Shown in pieces: positions 25,675 through 34,629 of a stretch of 64,000 nt of DNA (its first letter is position 1; each line of letters starts with the position of its first letter). The position numbers were made by a program, and so were the translations under genes. Source of the DNA: Paracoccaceae bacterium (GTDB lineage Bacteria; Pseudomonadota; Alphaproteobacteria; Rhodobacterales; Rhodobacteraceae); NCBI GenBank assembly GCA_026706985.1, contig JAPOXR010000003.1, positions 62,001 through 126,000 of the forward strand, written 5' to 3'. The notes under the pieces were generated by a model. That model had not been told where the DNA came from, did no database searches, and was given only the letters and a program-made list of their open reading frames with translations.

Positions 25675-26826
25675 ATGCGCATCATCCCAATATTGACTGC
25701 GCTCTGCGCTGCGGCTGCTCTTTATGCGCTGGTCATTGAACGTGAAGCGGTGCTTGCCTTCGCACGCAACTCGTTCAGTATCGGACAGCCTGAACTGGAA
25801 CCTGCGCCGGAAATGCCCGCTGTGGACAGCATGTCGGAAACCGCTTCCGCATCGCCGGTCGAACAAAACCGGTTGGCGGAGAATGCCGTGCGGGTGATTG
25901 CCACCCGCTCAGAAGCAGAGCCCGTGGAAGCAGGCATAACCGTCAGGGGACAATCTGAATCACTCCGTTTTGTTGAAGTGCGTTCACAGGCCTCGGGTAT
26001 TGTGCAGTCCCAACCGCTGCGCAAAGGCAGTTTTGTGAAAAAGGACCAGATCATCTGCCAACTGGATCCGGGAACAAGCAAGGCTAATCTTGCCGAAGCC
26101 AATGCGCGGTTGCGTGAGGCTGAAATGAATGAAAGGACCGCATCGCGTTTAGCCGAGGGCGGTTTCGCATCCGAGACGCAGAAAAATTCTGCCCTTGCGG
26201 CGCTTGAATCAGCGGCAGCCGCACAGGTACGGGCAAATGATGCAATCGCAAAACTGGCAATTACCGCACCTTTCGACGGATTTCTGGAAACGGATGCGGC
26301 GGAGCTGGGATCATTTTTGCAACTCGGCTCGCTCTGCGCCCGCATTTTGCAGCTTAATCCCATTAAGTTTGTCGGCTATATATCTGAAATTGAAGTTGAA
26401 AACATTCAACTTGGTAATGTTGCGAAGGTCCGCTTCCTGTCCGGCAGAACGGCGAAAGGAGAAGTCACATTTATTTCCCGTTCAGCGGATTCAGACACCA
26501 GAACATTCCGTGTGGAATTTATTGTGGAAAATCCTGAACTCGCAATCAGGGATGGTTCCGCCGGCGAGGTTTTTGTTGCCACGGACCGCGCTATGGCGCA
26601 CCAGATTCCACAATCCGCATTGACGCTCAATGATGCGGGGCTTCTGGGTGTGCGGACTGTGGACGGCGAATTGGCGCGCTTCATCCCGGTCACGGTTCTG
26701 CGGGACACTCCGAAAGGGGTTTGGGTGACCGGACTGCCGCCCGTCACCGATCTCATTGTGGTTGGGCAGGAATATGTGGTTGACGGCACCCCGGTATCCG
26801 CAACCTATCGGGATCGTTCGATTTGA
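25675..26826 (+). CDS. RND efflux periplasmic adaptor (membrane fusion protein)
   Basis: The adaptor links an RND pump to an outer-membrane channel. It has an N-terminal hydrophobic anchor without a lipobox Cys. A barrel-sandwich domain follows, with VRSQASGIVQSQPLRKGSFVKKDQ (in parts, residues about 103-125). A short alpha-hairpin (LAEANARLREAEMNERTASRL) and a beta-barrel/MP domain complete it. The hairpin is brief compared with AcrA, as in pumps that lack a long TolC-docking hairpin. The stop overlaps the pump TTG start (TTGA). No outer-membrane factor or regulator is adjacent. Confidence 0.9.
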   Translation: MRIIPILTALCAAAALYALVIEREAVLAFARNSFSIGQPELEPAPEMPAVDSMSETASASPVEQNRLAENAVRVIATRSEAEPVEAGITVRGQSESLRFVEVRSQASGIVQSQPLRKGSFVKKDQIICQLDPGTSKANLAEANARLREAEMNERTASRLAEGGFASETQKNSALAALESAAAAQVRANDAIAKLAITAPFDGFLETDAAELGSFLQLGSLCARILQLNPIKFVGYISEIEVENIQLGNVAKVRFLSGRTAKGEVTFISRSADSDTRTFRVEFIVENPELAIRDGSAGEVFVATDRAMAHQIPQSALTLNDAGLLGVRTVDGELARFIPVTVLRDTPKGVWVTGLPPVTDLIVVGQEYVVDGTPVSATYRDRSI

Positions 26827-29800
26827 TCCGACTAATTGATTGGGCAGTTGATCATACACGCATGGTCCTGGCGTGTATAGCGCTGGCGCTGACGGCGGGC
26901 ATCACCGCATATCTGACCCTTCCGAAGGAGGGGGCTCCTGACATCGAGATTCCCGCTTTTTTTGTTTCCGTGGTGTTTCCCGGAATCTCCGCCGAGGACA
27001 GCGAAAGCCTCATTGTCAGGCCACTCGAGGCGAAACTGTCACAAGTCGATGGTCTGGAGGACATCTTTGGAAGCGCTGCAGACGGCTATGCGGGTCTTTC
27101 GCTGAATTTTGAATTCGGATTGGACAAAGCCAAGACCCTTGCCGATATCCGGGAACTGGTTGATCAGGCCGAAGCCGAATTCCCCGATGGCGCCGAGGAC
27201 GCCACGATAACCGAATTCAGCTTAGCCGATACTCCGATCATTGTCGTTGTGCTTTCCGGTGAAATTTCCGAGCGTGTGCTGATCCAGGTTGGCGAGCAGA
27301 TCAAGGACCGGCTGGAATCGCTGCCTGAAGTGCTGGAGGTCGGCTTCACCGGCCAACGCGCTGAAATGGTTGAGGTCATAATCGACCCGCTGCATCTCGA
27401 CGCCTATAACGTGACTGCGGATGAGTTGATCAGGGTTGTGACCCGAAACAACCAGTTGGTTGCAGCCGGAGAAGTCGAAACCGAGCAGGGATCATTTTCA
27501 ATCCGGATTCCGGCCTCATTCGACGATCAATGGGATGTCGAGCGACTGCCCGTCAAAACCGATGGGTACCGGGTGGTCACACTCGGCGATGTTTCCGATG
27601 TGCGAATGACCTTCCAGGATCGTGAAGGGTTTGCCCGGCACAATTCGGAACCAACCGTGGCGATACAGGTCGTCAAACGACGCGACGCGAACATAATCGA
27701 TACCGCGGCTTTGGTCCGCAAAACAGTCACAGAAGTGCAGAATACATGGCCTGAACCGCTGCAGGATGCGGTGAAGGTCGAGTTTGCACAGGATGTCAGT
27801 CACCAGGTATTTGATATGGTGACACAGCTGGAAAGCTCGGTTTTGACGGCGATCGCCCTCGTTATGATCGTGGTGCTGGCGGCGCTCGGTACACGTTCCG
27901 CATTACTGGTCGGTTTTGCCATTCCCACCTCGTTTCTGCTCTGTTTCGCTTTGCTTGCCCTGATGTCGATTTCGATTTCGAATATCGTCATGTTCGGCTT
28001 GATCCTCGCTGTAGGGATGTTGGTTGATAGCGCCATTGTCGTGGTCGAGCTTGCCGACCGCCGCATGAAAGAAGGTCGCCGACCGATGGATGCCTTTGCG
28101 GATGCTGCAAAGCGGATGTTCTGGCCGATTATCTCCTCCACAGCGACCACGTTATGCGCGTTTCTTCCGATGCTGTTCTGGCCGGGGGTAGCCGGGCAAT
28201 TCATGGGAACCCTGCCGGTTACAATTATCTTTGTGCTTTCAGCCTCTTTGCTGGTGGCACTGATATTCCTGCCCGTTGTCGGTGGAGTTTCCGGCGCCAT
28301 CAGTCAGAGGATTGAGCTGTTGTCGAGGCGGCTTTCACGGATTCATCTGATCCTGCGGTTGATTCTGCTCCTCGCGGTGGCCGCGTTGACCGGTGCCGCG
28401 GTCTTGCTGATACTGAACCCGGCACTGATCGGATTGCAGACTCCCGCCGCCGGATCCTTCACCGCGTCGATTCCAGGCGCTGTTCTGTTCGTTTTCGGCG
28501 CCTTGTCGCTCTCGGTCACAGTCGGCTCGATCAGGGCTCCCCGGCGGCGACAGAAAATCACCGCGGCCTGGAAACGAAGCCCGTTCGGCTGGGTCATGCA
28601 TTTCGTGGTCGGCAATCCGATTATGCCGGTTCTCTGTGTCGCCGCCGCTGCGACTGCGGTCACACTGGCCGTCAGAAGTTACAGCCAGAACAATTACGGG
28701 GTTGAGTTCTTTGTCGATGCCGAGCCGGAGCAGGTGCAGATTTTTGTGCGTGCACGTGGAAATCTGAGCCTGATTGAGAAAGACCTCCTGGTCCGCGAAG
28801 TTGAGAGTTCAATTGTCGGTCTGGACGGTGTGGCTTCGGTTTTCGCGACAACCGGTGCGAGCGGCTTAAGGGATGAATCGGGCGGCTCAAGGCCGCTCGA
28901 TACGATTGGCGTTATTCAGATCGAGTTTGACCGCTGGGAAACCCGTCAATTGATCGGCGGCGTCGCGACTGACACGAGGAAAATCACCGAACTCGTAGAG
29001 ACCCGCTTAAGCGAACTTCCGGGAATTCGGACTGATCTGCAGGAGCTTGCCCAAGGACCGAACCAGGGCAAACCCGTCAGCCTGCGATTGACCTCCAAAG
29101 ACTGGAACGCTTTGCTGGACGCGACATCCGTTGTCAGAGACAGGTTCGACCGGGTCGAAGGGTTGGTCTTCATTGAGGACACCCGTCCTTTACCGGGGAT
29201 TGACTGGAAGATTGATGTCGACCTTGAAGAAGCCGGGCGTTACGGCACCGATATCACGACGATAGGAGCCATGGTGCAGATGCTTACCCGTGGCATACTT
29301 CTCGGTACTATGCGTGTGGATTCTTCAGATGAGGAAATCGATATCCGTGTCCGGTTTCCGGAGGAGGATCGCCATCTGTCAACACTCGACAGCCTCCGGG
29401 TAAGGTCTCAAAGCGGATTGGTGCCGATCTCGAATTTTGTTTCCAGAACACCGGTGGCGAAGATTGGCCAGGTTTCTCGGTTCAATCAGGTCAGGCATAT
29501 CGATGTGCGGGCCGATGTCGAGTCAGGATTGTCCAACGCGGATGGACGCCCGATCACGCCGACCGAACGTATCGGTGTCATAACCGAATGGCTTGAAAAT
29601 GACTCCGCGCTTCCTGCCGGAGTCAACTGGCAATGGACTGGAGATCAGGAGGAACAGGCGGAAAGTCAGCGTTTCCTGATGCAAGCCTTTATCGGTGCTC
29701 TTGGATTGATGTTTACGGTGTTGCTGGCCCAGTTCAACAGTTTTTACAATGCGGTTCTGGTTTTGCTTGCCGTGATTTTATCCACTGTCGGCGCTCTGCT

Positions 29801-30491
29801 GGGATTGCTGATACTGCAGCAACCATTTTCAATCATCATGACCGGCGTGGGAATTGTCGCACTCGCCGGCATTGTCGTGAACAACAACATCATGCTGATC
29901 GATACGTACAAAGAATATTCAAAAATCATGCCGAAGCTCGAGGCGATAGTGCGCACCACGGAAGTGCGGGCCCGCCCCGTGCTGCTCACTTCGATCACCA
30001 CAATCGCCGGCCTGCTGCCGATGATGTTCGGCTTTGCAATCAACATTGTGCAAGGTGGATATGTCGTCGATACACCATCATCCCTTTGGTGGAAGCAGCT
30101 GGCTTCGGCAGTGGTTTTCGGACTGGGGACGGCCACAGTGCTGACACTGTTCGTCACACCTTCGCTGCTTGCAATCCCCATTTGGGCAAGAAAAGGGTCG
30201 TACGGGTTGTTCCGCCGTGCCGTTGCCCTCGTCGGTGGCAGGGACAGCTTTGTCGCCAGAGACCTCAATTTAAACAGCAGCCTGCGCCGGCATCCAGGTG
30301 AGACAATTTTCTGGGACACTCACCTCGCCGGGGCTGAAACATCCCTCCCTGCCGAGGAGCTGAACCCGTTTCCGGATGCTACACAGCTTGAGTTCGCAGA
30401 TTCAGGATCCGAATCACTGCCTCCGGACAGGGAGCATGAAAAAGAACCCAAAACCGGCCTCACGGATGCCGAATTGCAGGCAGCGGAGTAG
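26823..30491 (+). CDS. RND-family efflux transporter, enlarged (1222 residues)
   Basis: This is a proton-driven RND permease of the HAE1/AcrB superfamily. It has the two internal repeats, each with a membrane helix followed by large periplasmic porter domains. The TM4 relay segment reads GMLVDSAIVVVE, so only Asp402 is acidic and the second Asp of AcrB is Ser403. The TM10 segment is GIVVNNNIMLID. At 1222 residues it is about 180 longer than usual. Extra material lies at about residues 485-585 (a basic loop with two added hydrophobic stretches before TM7). A hydrophilic acidic tail of about 80 residues ends the protein. The TTG start is coupled to the adaptor stop. The substrate is unknown. 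Confidence 0.88.
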   Translation: MIRLIDWAVDHTRMVLACIALALTAGITAYLTLPKEGAPDIEIPAFFVSVVFPGISAEDSESLIVRPLEAKLSQVDGLEDIFGSAADGYAGLSLNFEFGLDKAKTLADIRELVDQAEAEFPDGAEDATITEFSLADTPIIVVVLSGEISERVLIQVGEQIKDRLESLPEVLEVGFTGQRAEMVEVIIDPLHLDAYNVTADELIRVVTRNNQLVAAGEVETEQGSFSIRIPASFDDQWDVERLPVKTDGYRVVTLGDVSDVRMTFQDREGFARHNSEPTVAIQVVKRRDANIIDTAALVRKTVTEVQNTWPEPLQDAVKVEFAQDVSHQVFDMVTQLESSVLTAIALVMIVVLAALGTRSALLVGFAIPTSFLLCFALLALMSISISNIVMFGLILAVGMLVDSAIVVVELADRRMKEGRRPMDAFADAAKRMFWPIISSTATTLCAFLPMLFWPGVAGQFMGTLPVTIIFVLSASLLVALIFLPVVGGVSGAISQRIELLSRRLSRIHLILRLILLLAVAALTGAAVLLILNPALIGLQTPAAGSFTASIPGAVLFVFGALSLSVTVGSIRAPRRRQKITAAWKRSPFGWVMHFVVGNPIMPVLCVAAAATAVTLAVRSYSQNNYGVEFFVDAEPEQVQIFVRARGNLSLIEKDLLVREVESSIVGLDGVASVFATTGASGLRDESGGSRPLDTIGVIQIEFDRWETRQLIGGVATDTRKITELVETRLSELPGIRTDLQELAQGPNQGKPVSLRLTSKDWNALLDATSVVRDRFDRVEGLVFIEDTRPLPGIDWKIDVDLEEAGRYGTDITTIGAMVQMLTRGILLGTMRVDSSDEEIDIRVRFPEEDRHLSTLDSLRVRSQSGLVPISNFVSRTPVAKIGQVSRFNQVRHIDVRADVESGLSNADGRPITPTERIGVITEWLENDSALPAGVNWQWTGDQEEQAESQRFLMQAFIGALGLMFTVLLAQFNSFYNAVLVLLAVILSTVGALLGLLILQQPFSIIMTGVGIVALAGIVVNNNIMLIDTYKEYSKIMPKLEAIVRTTEVRARPVLLTSITTIAGLLPMMFGFAINIVQGGYVVDTPSSLWWKQLASAVVFGLGTATVLTLFVTPSLLAIPIWARKGSYGLFRRAVALVGGRDSFVARDLNLNSSLRRHPGETIFWDTHLAGAETSLPAEELNPFPDATQLEFADSGSESLPPDREHEKEPKTGLTDAELQAAE

Positions 30492-30529
30492 GCGCGGGCA
30501 ATGGATTCAAATGCCGGCCTGTAAGCGGA

Positions 30530-33010
30530 TTACTCGCTGGCTTCAGGTCTGTAGGGACGGTCATATTCCGGATCATAGAGCTCTGAAGTCTGTGGAATCT
30601 TGAATATCTGGCCAGGGTAAATCAAATCCGGATCCTTGATCTGGTCTTTATTCAATTCAAAGATATTGACATATAGTCGGCCGAGACCGAAGCGTCCCCT
30701 CGATATCCCCCACAACGTATAACCACGTTGAACAGTCACCAACTGGGTGAAGGGCGTTGTATCCACCCCCTGTCCAAGGTTCAGATGCGCTGCGGCGTCC
30801 TCCATAATCGAGAGTACATATTCCCCGCCTTCCTTTTGCAGGGGCATTTCGATCCTGCCGACCGGTTTTCCATCCGTATCGACTTCATCAACCCGCAAAG
30901 TGTAGCGGCCCGGCGAGATCTCCGAAAGATCAGCGCTCCAGCTCAAATCTTCTTTTGGATGCGCATCCTTAATATGGGCATTGTCAACATAGATCCGGAT
31001 AATTCTGTTCAATTCCGAGGCGCGTCCGGCGAGGATCGCTTCACCCTTGCTGTCATAGGTCACCATCTCAACCAGCCGGTTACCGTGAAGCGGTGGCAGC
31101 GGCGGTTGCATGAGCTGCAGACCGTCCAGTGACGTCATCAGGATTGCCGGCTGCACAGGTTTGAACGTGGTTTCAACCGGAGCACCGGCGCTTTGGCCGC
31201 TGGATTCCGGTTCGGCACTCCCGACCGTCCGGAATTCGCTGGGAAACACGATCACAGAGCTGGAAGATGTCAGGGCCAGGCCGGATGGAAGGATTGCGTT
31301 CAGCGCGATTTCAAGCGGACCAGCAGTCACATCCACGGAGAATATTGCAACAAAGTTACCTCTGCCGTCGGCAATGCTTTCCGCCGCAGGCACGTCATTG
31401 ACGAGTATCTGAACGGTGGAATGGGCTGCGCTTCTGCCGGCAATGGTGGCAATTCCATATTGGTCGATTCTAACCACGTCGAATGTCGGCGGATCCGGAA
31501 CGGCTTCAACATCTTCAACCGCGGAGGCTTTCATTTCGACATTTTGATCGGACCGGACCGGATCAGTAGTCAGCAAGGCAACCGTCTCTCCGGGCGTGGA
31601 TTCTACTGATGAACCGCCATCATCTTCCATTACGTCCAAGGCTTCGGAAGCGTCCGCCCGCATCGTCTCCGCTTCCGCGTTCTGCCCAGATGATTGAGTT
31701 TGGGATTGGGCCGTCTGCGGCACCGGAGAATCGGCTTTGTCCGCTCCGCTCAGAACTTCAGTTTCCGTGCCCGATTGCACGGGTGCCGTGACTTCAGGGT
31801 CAGTCTGTCCGCCACCGGATCCAGTATCCGTTGACTGTGCTTCCGGCTTCTGAGCCTCAACCGTCCCGGCCGCGGCGTCTTCGGAGCTGTCAATATCCGC
31901 CGCCGCGGCGTCATCGCCGACACCCGCTTCAGCTTCCTTCGTGTCACCCCGCGGCTCCGCCTCAACACCGTTGCCCGGAATTTCCTGTGCTTTCGCACTC
32001 TCACCGGCATCAGGGTCAGTCTGTCCGCCACCGGATCCAGTGTCCGTTGACTGTGCTTCCGGCTTCTGGGCCTCAACCGTCCCGGCCGCGGCGTCTTCGG
32101 AGCTGTCCATTTCCGCCGCCGCGGCGTCATCGCCGGCACCCGCTTCAGCTTCCTTCGCGTCACCCCGCGGCTCCGCCTCAACACCGTTGCCCGGAATTTC
32201 CTGTGCTTTCGCACTCTCACCGGCATCAGGGTCAGTCTGTCCGCCACCGGATCCAGTGTCCGTTGACTGTGCTTCCGGCTTCTGGGCCTCAACCGTCCCG
32301 GCCGCGGCGTCTTCGGAGCTGTCCATTTCCGCCGCCGCGGCGTCATCGCCGGCACCCGCTTCAGCTTCCTTCGCGTCACCCCGCGGCTCCGCCTCAACAC
32401 CGTTGCCCGGAATTTCCTGTGCTTTCGCACTCTCACCGGCATCAGGGTCAGTCTGTCCGCCACCGGATCCAGTGTCCGTTGACTGTGCTTCCGGCTTCTG
32501 GGCCTCAACCGTCCCGGCCGCGTCTTCGGAGCTGTCCATATCCGCCGCCGCGGCGTCATCGCCGGCACCCGCTTCAGCTTCCTTCGTGTCACCCCGCGGC
32601 TCCGCCTCGACGCCGGGTGCTTGCTCGGTCGCTTCGCGTTCTTCCGTATCTGTATCGACTGCCATGCCACCCTCGTCGATGGCATCAATCCCGGAATCGG
32701 TTTCGGCTTCCCCGGCGGATGTGGCAGCCCTACTGCCACTTTCCCCGTCTTCAGTCGGTGCGCCGGTTGAGCCTGCTTCCTTTGCTTTGGAATCGCCGGT
32801 TTCAGTTTCCGGCATTGCGTCGGCATCCGCGCCATCCGTGGCTTCCGGTGCGGGTTCCACTTCATGCGTCTCGATATCCGGCTCATCATCAATGAGGTCC
32901 AGCACCGCTTCCTGGCGAAGGAAGAAATAGGTGGCGACCCCAAGCAGCAATATAGCCGCCGGTATTAATATGACCCGCATATTCGTCTGCTTTTGTCTGG
33001 TTTCCGGCAT
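30530..33010 (-). CDS. Membrane-anchored acidic repeat protein with C-terminal LysM domain
   Basis: The protein has a short N terminus and one membrane helix (about residues 13-30). A roughly 400-residue acidic Ala/Glu/Asp/Gly/Ser-rich low-complexity region follows, containing a 72-residue tandem repeat. Two Ig-like or carrier beta domains come next (RIDQYGIATIAGRS and VTYDSKGEAILAGRASE mark their starts). A C-terminal LysM ends it (VQRGYTLWGISRGRFG to YPGQIFKIP). I infer an inner-membrane protein reaching across the periplasm to peptidoglycan, with the acidic region as a spacer. LysM proteins with Ig-like domains are known in alphaproteobacteria, but this expansion is unusual. The tail lies 38 nt from the RND pump stop, convergent. 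Confidence 0.85.
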   Translation of the reverse strand: MPETRQKQTNMRVILIPAAILLLGVATYFFLRQEAVLDLIDDEPDIETHEVEPAPEATDGADADAMPETETGDSKAKEAGSTGAPTEDGESGSRAATSAGEAETDSGIDAIDEGGMAVDTDTEEREATEQAPGVEAEPRGDTKEAEAGAGDDAAAADMDSSEDAAGTVEAQKPEAQSTDTGSGGGQTDPDAGESAKAQEIPGNGVEAEPRGDAKEAEAGAGDDAAAAEMDSSEDAAAGTVEAQKPEAQSTDTGSGGGQTDPDAGESAKAQEIPGNGVEAEPRGDAKEAEAGAGDDAAAAEMDSSEDAAAGTVEAQKPEAQSTDTGSGGGQTDPDAGESAKAQEIPGNGVEAEPRGDTKEAEAGVGDDAAAADIDSSEDAAAGTVEAQKPEAQSTDTGSGGGQTDPEVTAPVQSGTETEVLSGADKADSPVPQTAQSQTQSSGQNAEAETMRADASEALDVMEDDGGSSVESTPGETVALLTTDPVRSDQNVEMKASAVEDVEAVPDPPTFDVVRIDQYGIATIAGRSAAHSTVQILVNDVPAAESIADGRGNFVAIFSVDVTAGPLEIALNAILPSGLALTSSSSVIVFPSEFRTVGSAEPESSGQSAGAPVETTFKPVQPAILMTSLDGLQLMQPPLPPLHGNRLVEMVTYDSKGEAILAGRASELNRIIRIYVDNAHIKDAHPKEDLSWSADLSEISPGRYTLRVDEVDTDGKPVGRIEMPLQKEGGEYVLSIMEDAAAHLNLGQGVDTTPFTQLVTVQRGYTLWGISRGRFGLGRLYVNIFELNKDQIKDPDLIYPGQIFKIPQTSELYDPEYDRPYRPEASE
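31794..32612. repeat. 216-bp tandem repeat array (about 3.8 copies) in the LysM gene
   Basis: Units start at 31801, 32017, 32233 and 32449, each exactly 216 bp apart, and 216 bp keeps the reading frame (72 codons). Units 2 and 3 are identical over all 216 positions by eye. Unit 1 differs from them at six bases. Unit 4 is cut at about 160 bp and lacks one GCG/GCC codon. The array encodes acidic residues including GDDAAAAEMDSSEDAAAG. Confidence 0.95.
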
Positions 33011-33119
33011 CCGATACCTCTGCAGGATGTCGACGTAAGGTCAATCAAGCGGCCCGGTCCGCTGGCTATTACGGCGAGGCGGTAATACACATAACTCATG
33101 GCGTTTGGAAACGCAGCAA

Positions 33120-33677
33120 ATGATTGAACAAATCCCATCGGTCTGCCTGTTCTGCGGTTCACGCAATGGAAGCAAACCGGAATTCAGGAATGCGGCCATG
33201 CGTTTTGGATCGCTCGTTGCCGCGGAAGATTGGCGGCTTGTCTATGGGGCGGGCGATGTCGGCTTGATGGGGGCGGCTGCACAAGCGGCTATATCCGCAG
33301 GTGGAACGGTGTATGGCGTCATGCCCCGGCATCTCTTTGAAATGGAAGTTGCCAGGAACGATCTTGATACCCTCATCATCACCGACACAATGCATGAGCG
33401 TAAAATGAACATGTTTGAAAATTCCGACGCCATAGTCGCCTTACCGGGTGGTCTCGGAACGCTGGATGAGTTTTTTGAGGTACTGACCTGGCGCCAATTG
33501 GGTCTGCACAGCAAACCCCTGCTGCTGTTGAATATTGATCACTACTGGGACGGATTGTTCAGGCTTATGAATGATATCATCGAATCCGGTTTCGCGGATG
33601 AAGACATCCGCGAAGTCTACAGGGTCGTAACCTCCCCGGAAGCCGTCATCCGTGAACTGCGCAATCTCCTGTCCTGA
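33120..33677 (+). CDS. LOG family protein (cytokinin riboside 5'-monophosphate phosphoribohydrolase type)
   Basis: A Rossmann-fold lysine-decarboxylase-like (TIGR00730) protein of about 185 residues. The family signature PGGLGTLDE is present at about residue 108, with the upstream MHERKMNMFENSDAIVALPG segment. LOG enzymes release free base from nucleoside monophosphates, and bacterial members often act as general nucleotide hydrolases. The start may be ATG 33120 or TTG 33105. The 3' end overlaps the convergent rarD-like gene by 61 nt. Confidence 0.9.
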   Translation: MIEQIPSVCLFCGSRNGSKPEFRNAAMRFGSLVAAEDWRLVYGAGDVGLMGAAAQAAISAGGTVYGVMPRHLFEMEVARNDLDTLIITDTMHERKMNMFENSDAIVALPGGLGTLDEFFEVLTWRQLGLHSKPLLLLNIDHYWDGLFRLMNDIIESGFADEDIREVYRVVTSPEAVIRELRNLLS

Positions 33678-34564
33678 CGAAACAATTCAAACGAATACAG
33701 AGCCAGCGCTGCCCAGATCAAGATAAAAGCGGTCAGTTGAACCCGCCCGAACGGTTCCATGAACACAAACACCGCCACCAGAAACTGCAAAGACGGGTTT
33801 GTGTATTGAAGCAAGCCAATATCGGCATAACGCAGTCTTTTCGTGGCATATGACATCAAAACCAGAGGTCCGGCGGTGATCACGCCGGAAAAAGCGAGCA
33901 GAAGCGAATCCGTCAGATTACTGCCGAAAATGCCACCGCTTCCTCCAGTGAAACCTACCCAGTCGAATGCATGTGTGCCGACAAGCCAGACCAATGCGAT
34001 CGGTGTGATTAAACCGGCTTCAGCTGCCACCGAGTGAATCGGGCCGAACCTTGTCTTCCTTTTGATCAGTCCATAGGCAGCAAAAGTCGTAGCCAGAAGC
34101 AGCGCGATCCAGGGTGCGGTATTCAACCCGACCGCCATGTAAATGATGGCGGCGGTCGCTATGCCGATTGAGACCCATTGCACCGGCGTCAGGCGCTCCC
34201 GCAAACCGATCGCCCCGAGCAAGACCGCAAAAATCGGAAAAATGAAATAGCCGAAGCTTGCCTCAGTCAGGAACCCCAACTGGACTGCGAGAATCCATGT
34301 AAACCAATTCACGGAGATCATCACCGCGGCAAAGACGGTCAGGGCAAAACCATTTCGGCCGCCGGAAAATATGTGAATGAACTCCGCACCACGCCGTTGC
34401 ACGGCCAGAATTACGGCAAAGGTCAAAAATGACCAGATGACGCGGTGCGAAGCGACTTCCAGCGCCGGGACATGTGTCAGTCCCTTGTAATATATCGGGG
34501 ACAATCCCCAGATTACGCCCGCGAGTCCCATCGCGGCTACGCCGCTAGCGCGGTCGCTCATCAT
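33617..34564 (-). CDS. rarD: RarD-like EamA/DMT-family transporter
   Basis: This is a ten-helix drug/metabolite transporter resembling RarD. The N terminus GLAGVIWGLSPIYYKGL and the segment SWILAVQ-like NWFTWILAVQLGFLTEASFGYF (in parts) are typical RarD features. The conserved YTNPSLQFLVAVFVF is near the end. I chose the ATG at 34564 (315 residues); a longer frame to 34663 overlaps sodB. The last 20 codons run across the end of the convergent LOG gene. The substrate is unknown. It lies 65 nt after sodB on the same strand. Confidence 0.85.
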   Translation of the reverse strand: MMSDRASGVAAMGLAGVIWGLSPIYYKGLTHVPALEVASHRVIWSFLTFAVILAVQRRGAEFIHIFSGGRNGFALTVFAAVMISVNWFTWILAVQLGFLTEASFGYFIFPIFAVLLGAIGLRERLTPVQWVSIGIATAAIIYMAVGLNTAPWIALLLATTFAAYGLIKRKTRFGPIHSVAAEAGLITPIALVWLVGTHAFDWVGFTGGSGGIFGSNLTDSLLLAFSGVITAGPLVLMSYATKRLRYADIGLLQYTNPSLQFLVAVFVFMEPFGRVQLTAFILIWAALALYSFELFRQDRRLRSSRMTASGEVTTL

Positions 34565-34629
34565 TTGTGGTCGTGTTATGTGGCCGTATGGCCCGGTCGG
34601 ATAGACGGAGCCAAGCAGGGTAATTCGAT

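Noticed and set aside
31794-32612. CRISPR-like array
   Set aside because: The units are contiguous 216-bp coding repeats with no short direct repeats and unique spacers.
31750-32943. Three long overlapping frames through the repeat region (plus-strand 31831-32895 and 31941-32930; minus-strand 31750-32943)
   Set aside because: They are open because a stop-free GC-rich repeat is read in other frames. Their products are Arg/Pro/Ser low complexity without any domain, and the 826-residue LysM frame explains the DNA.
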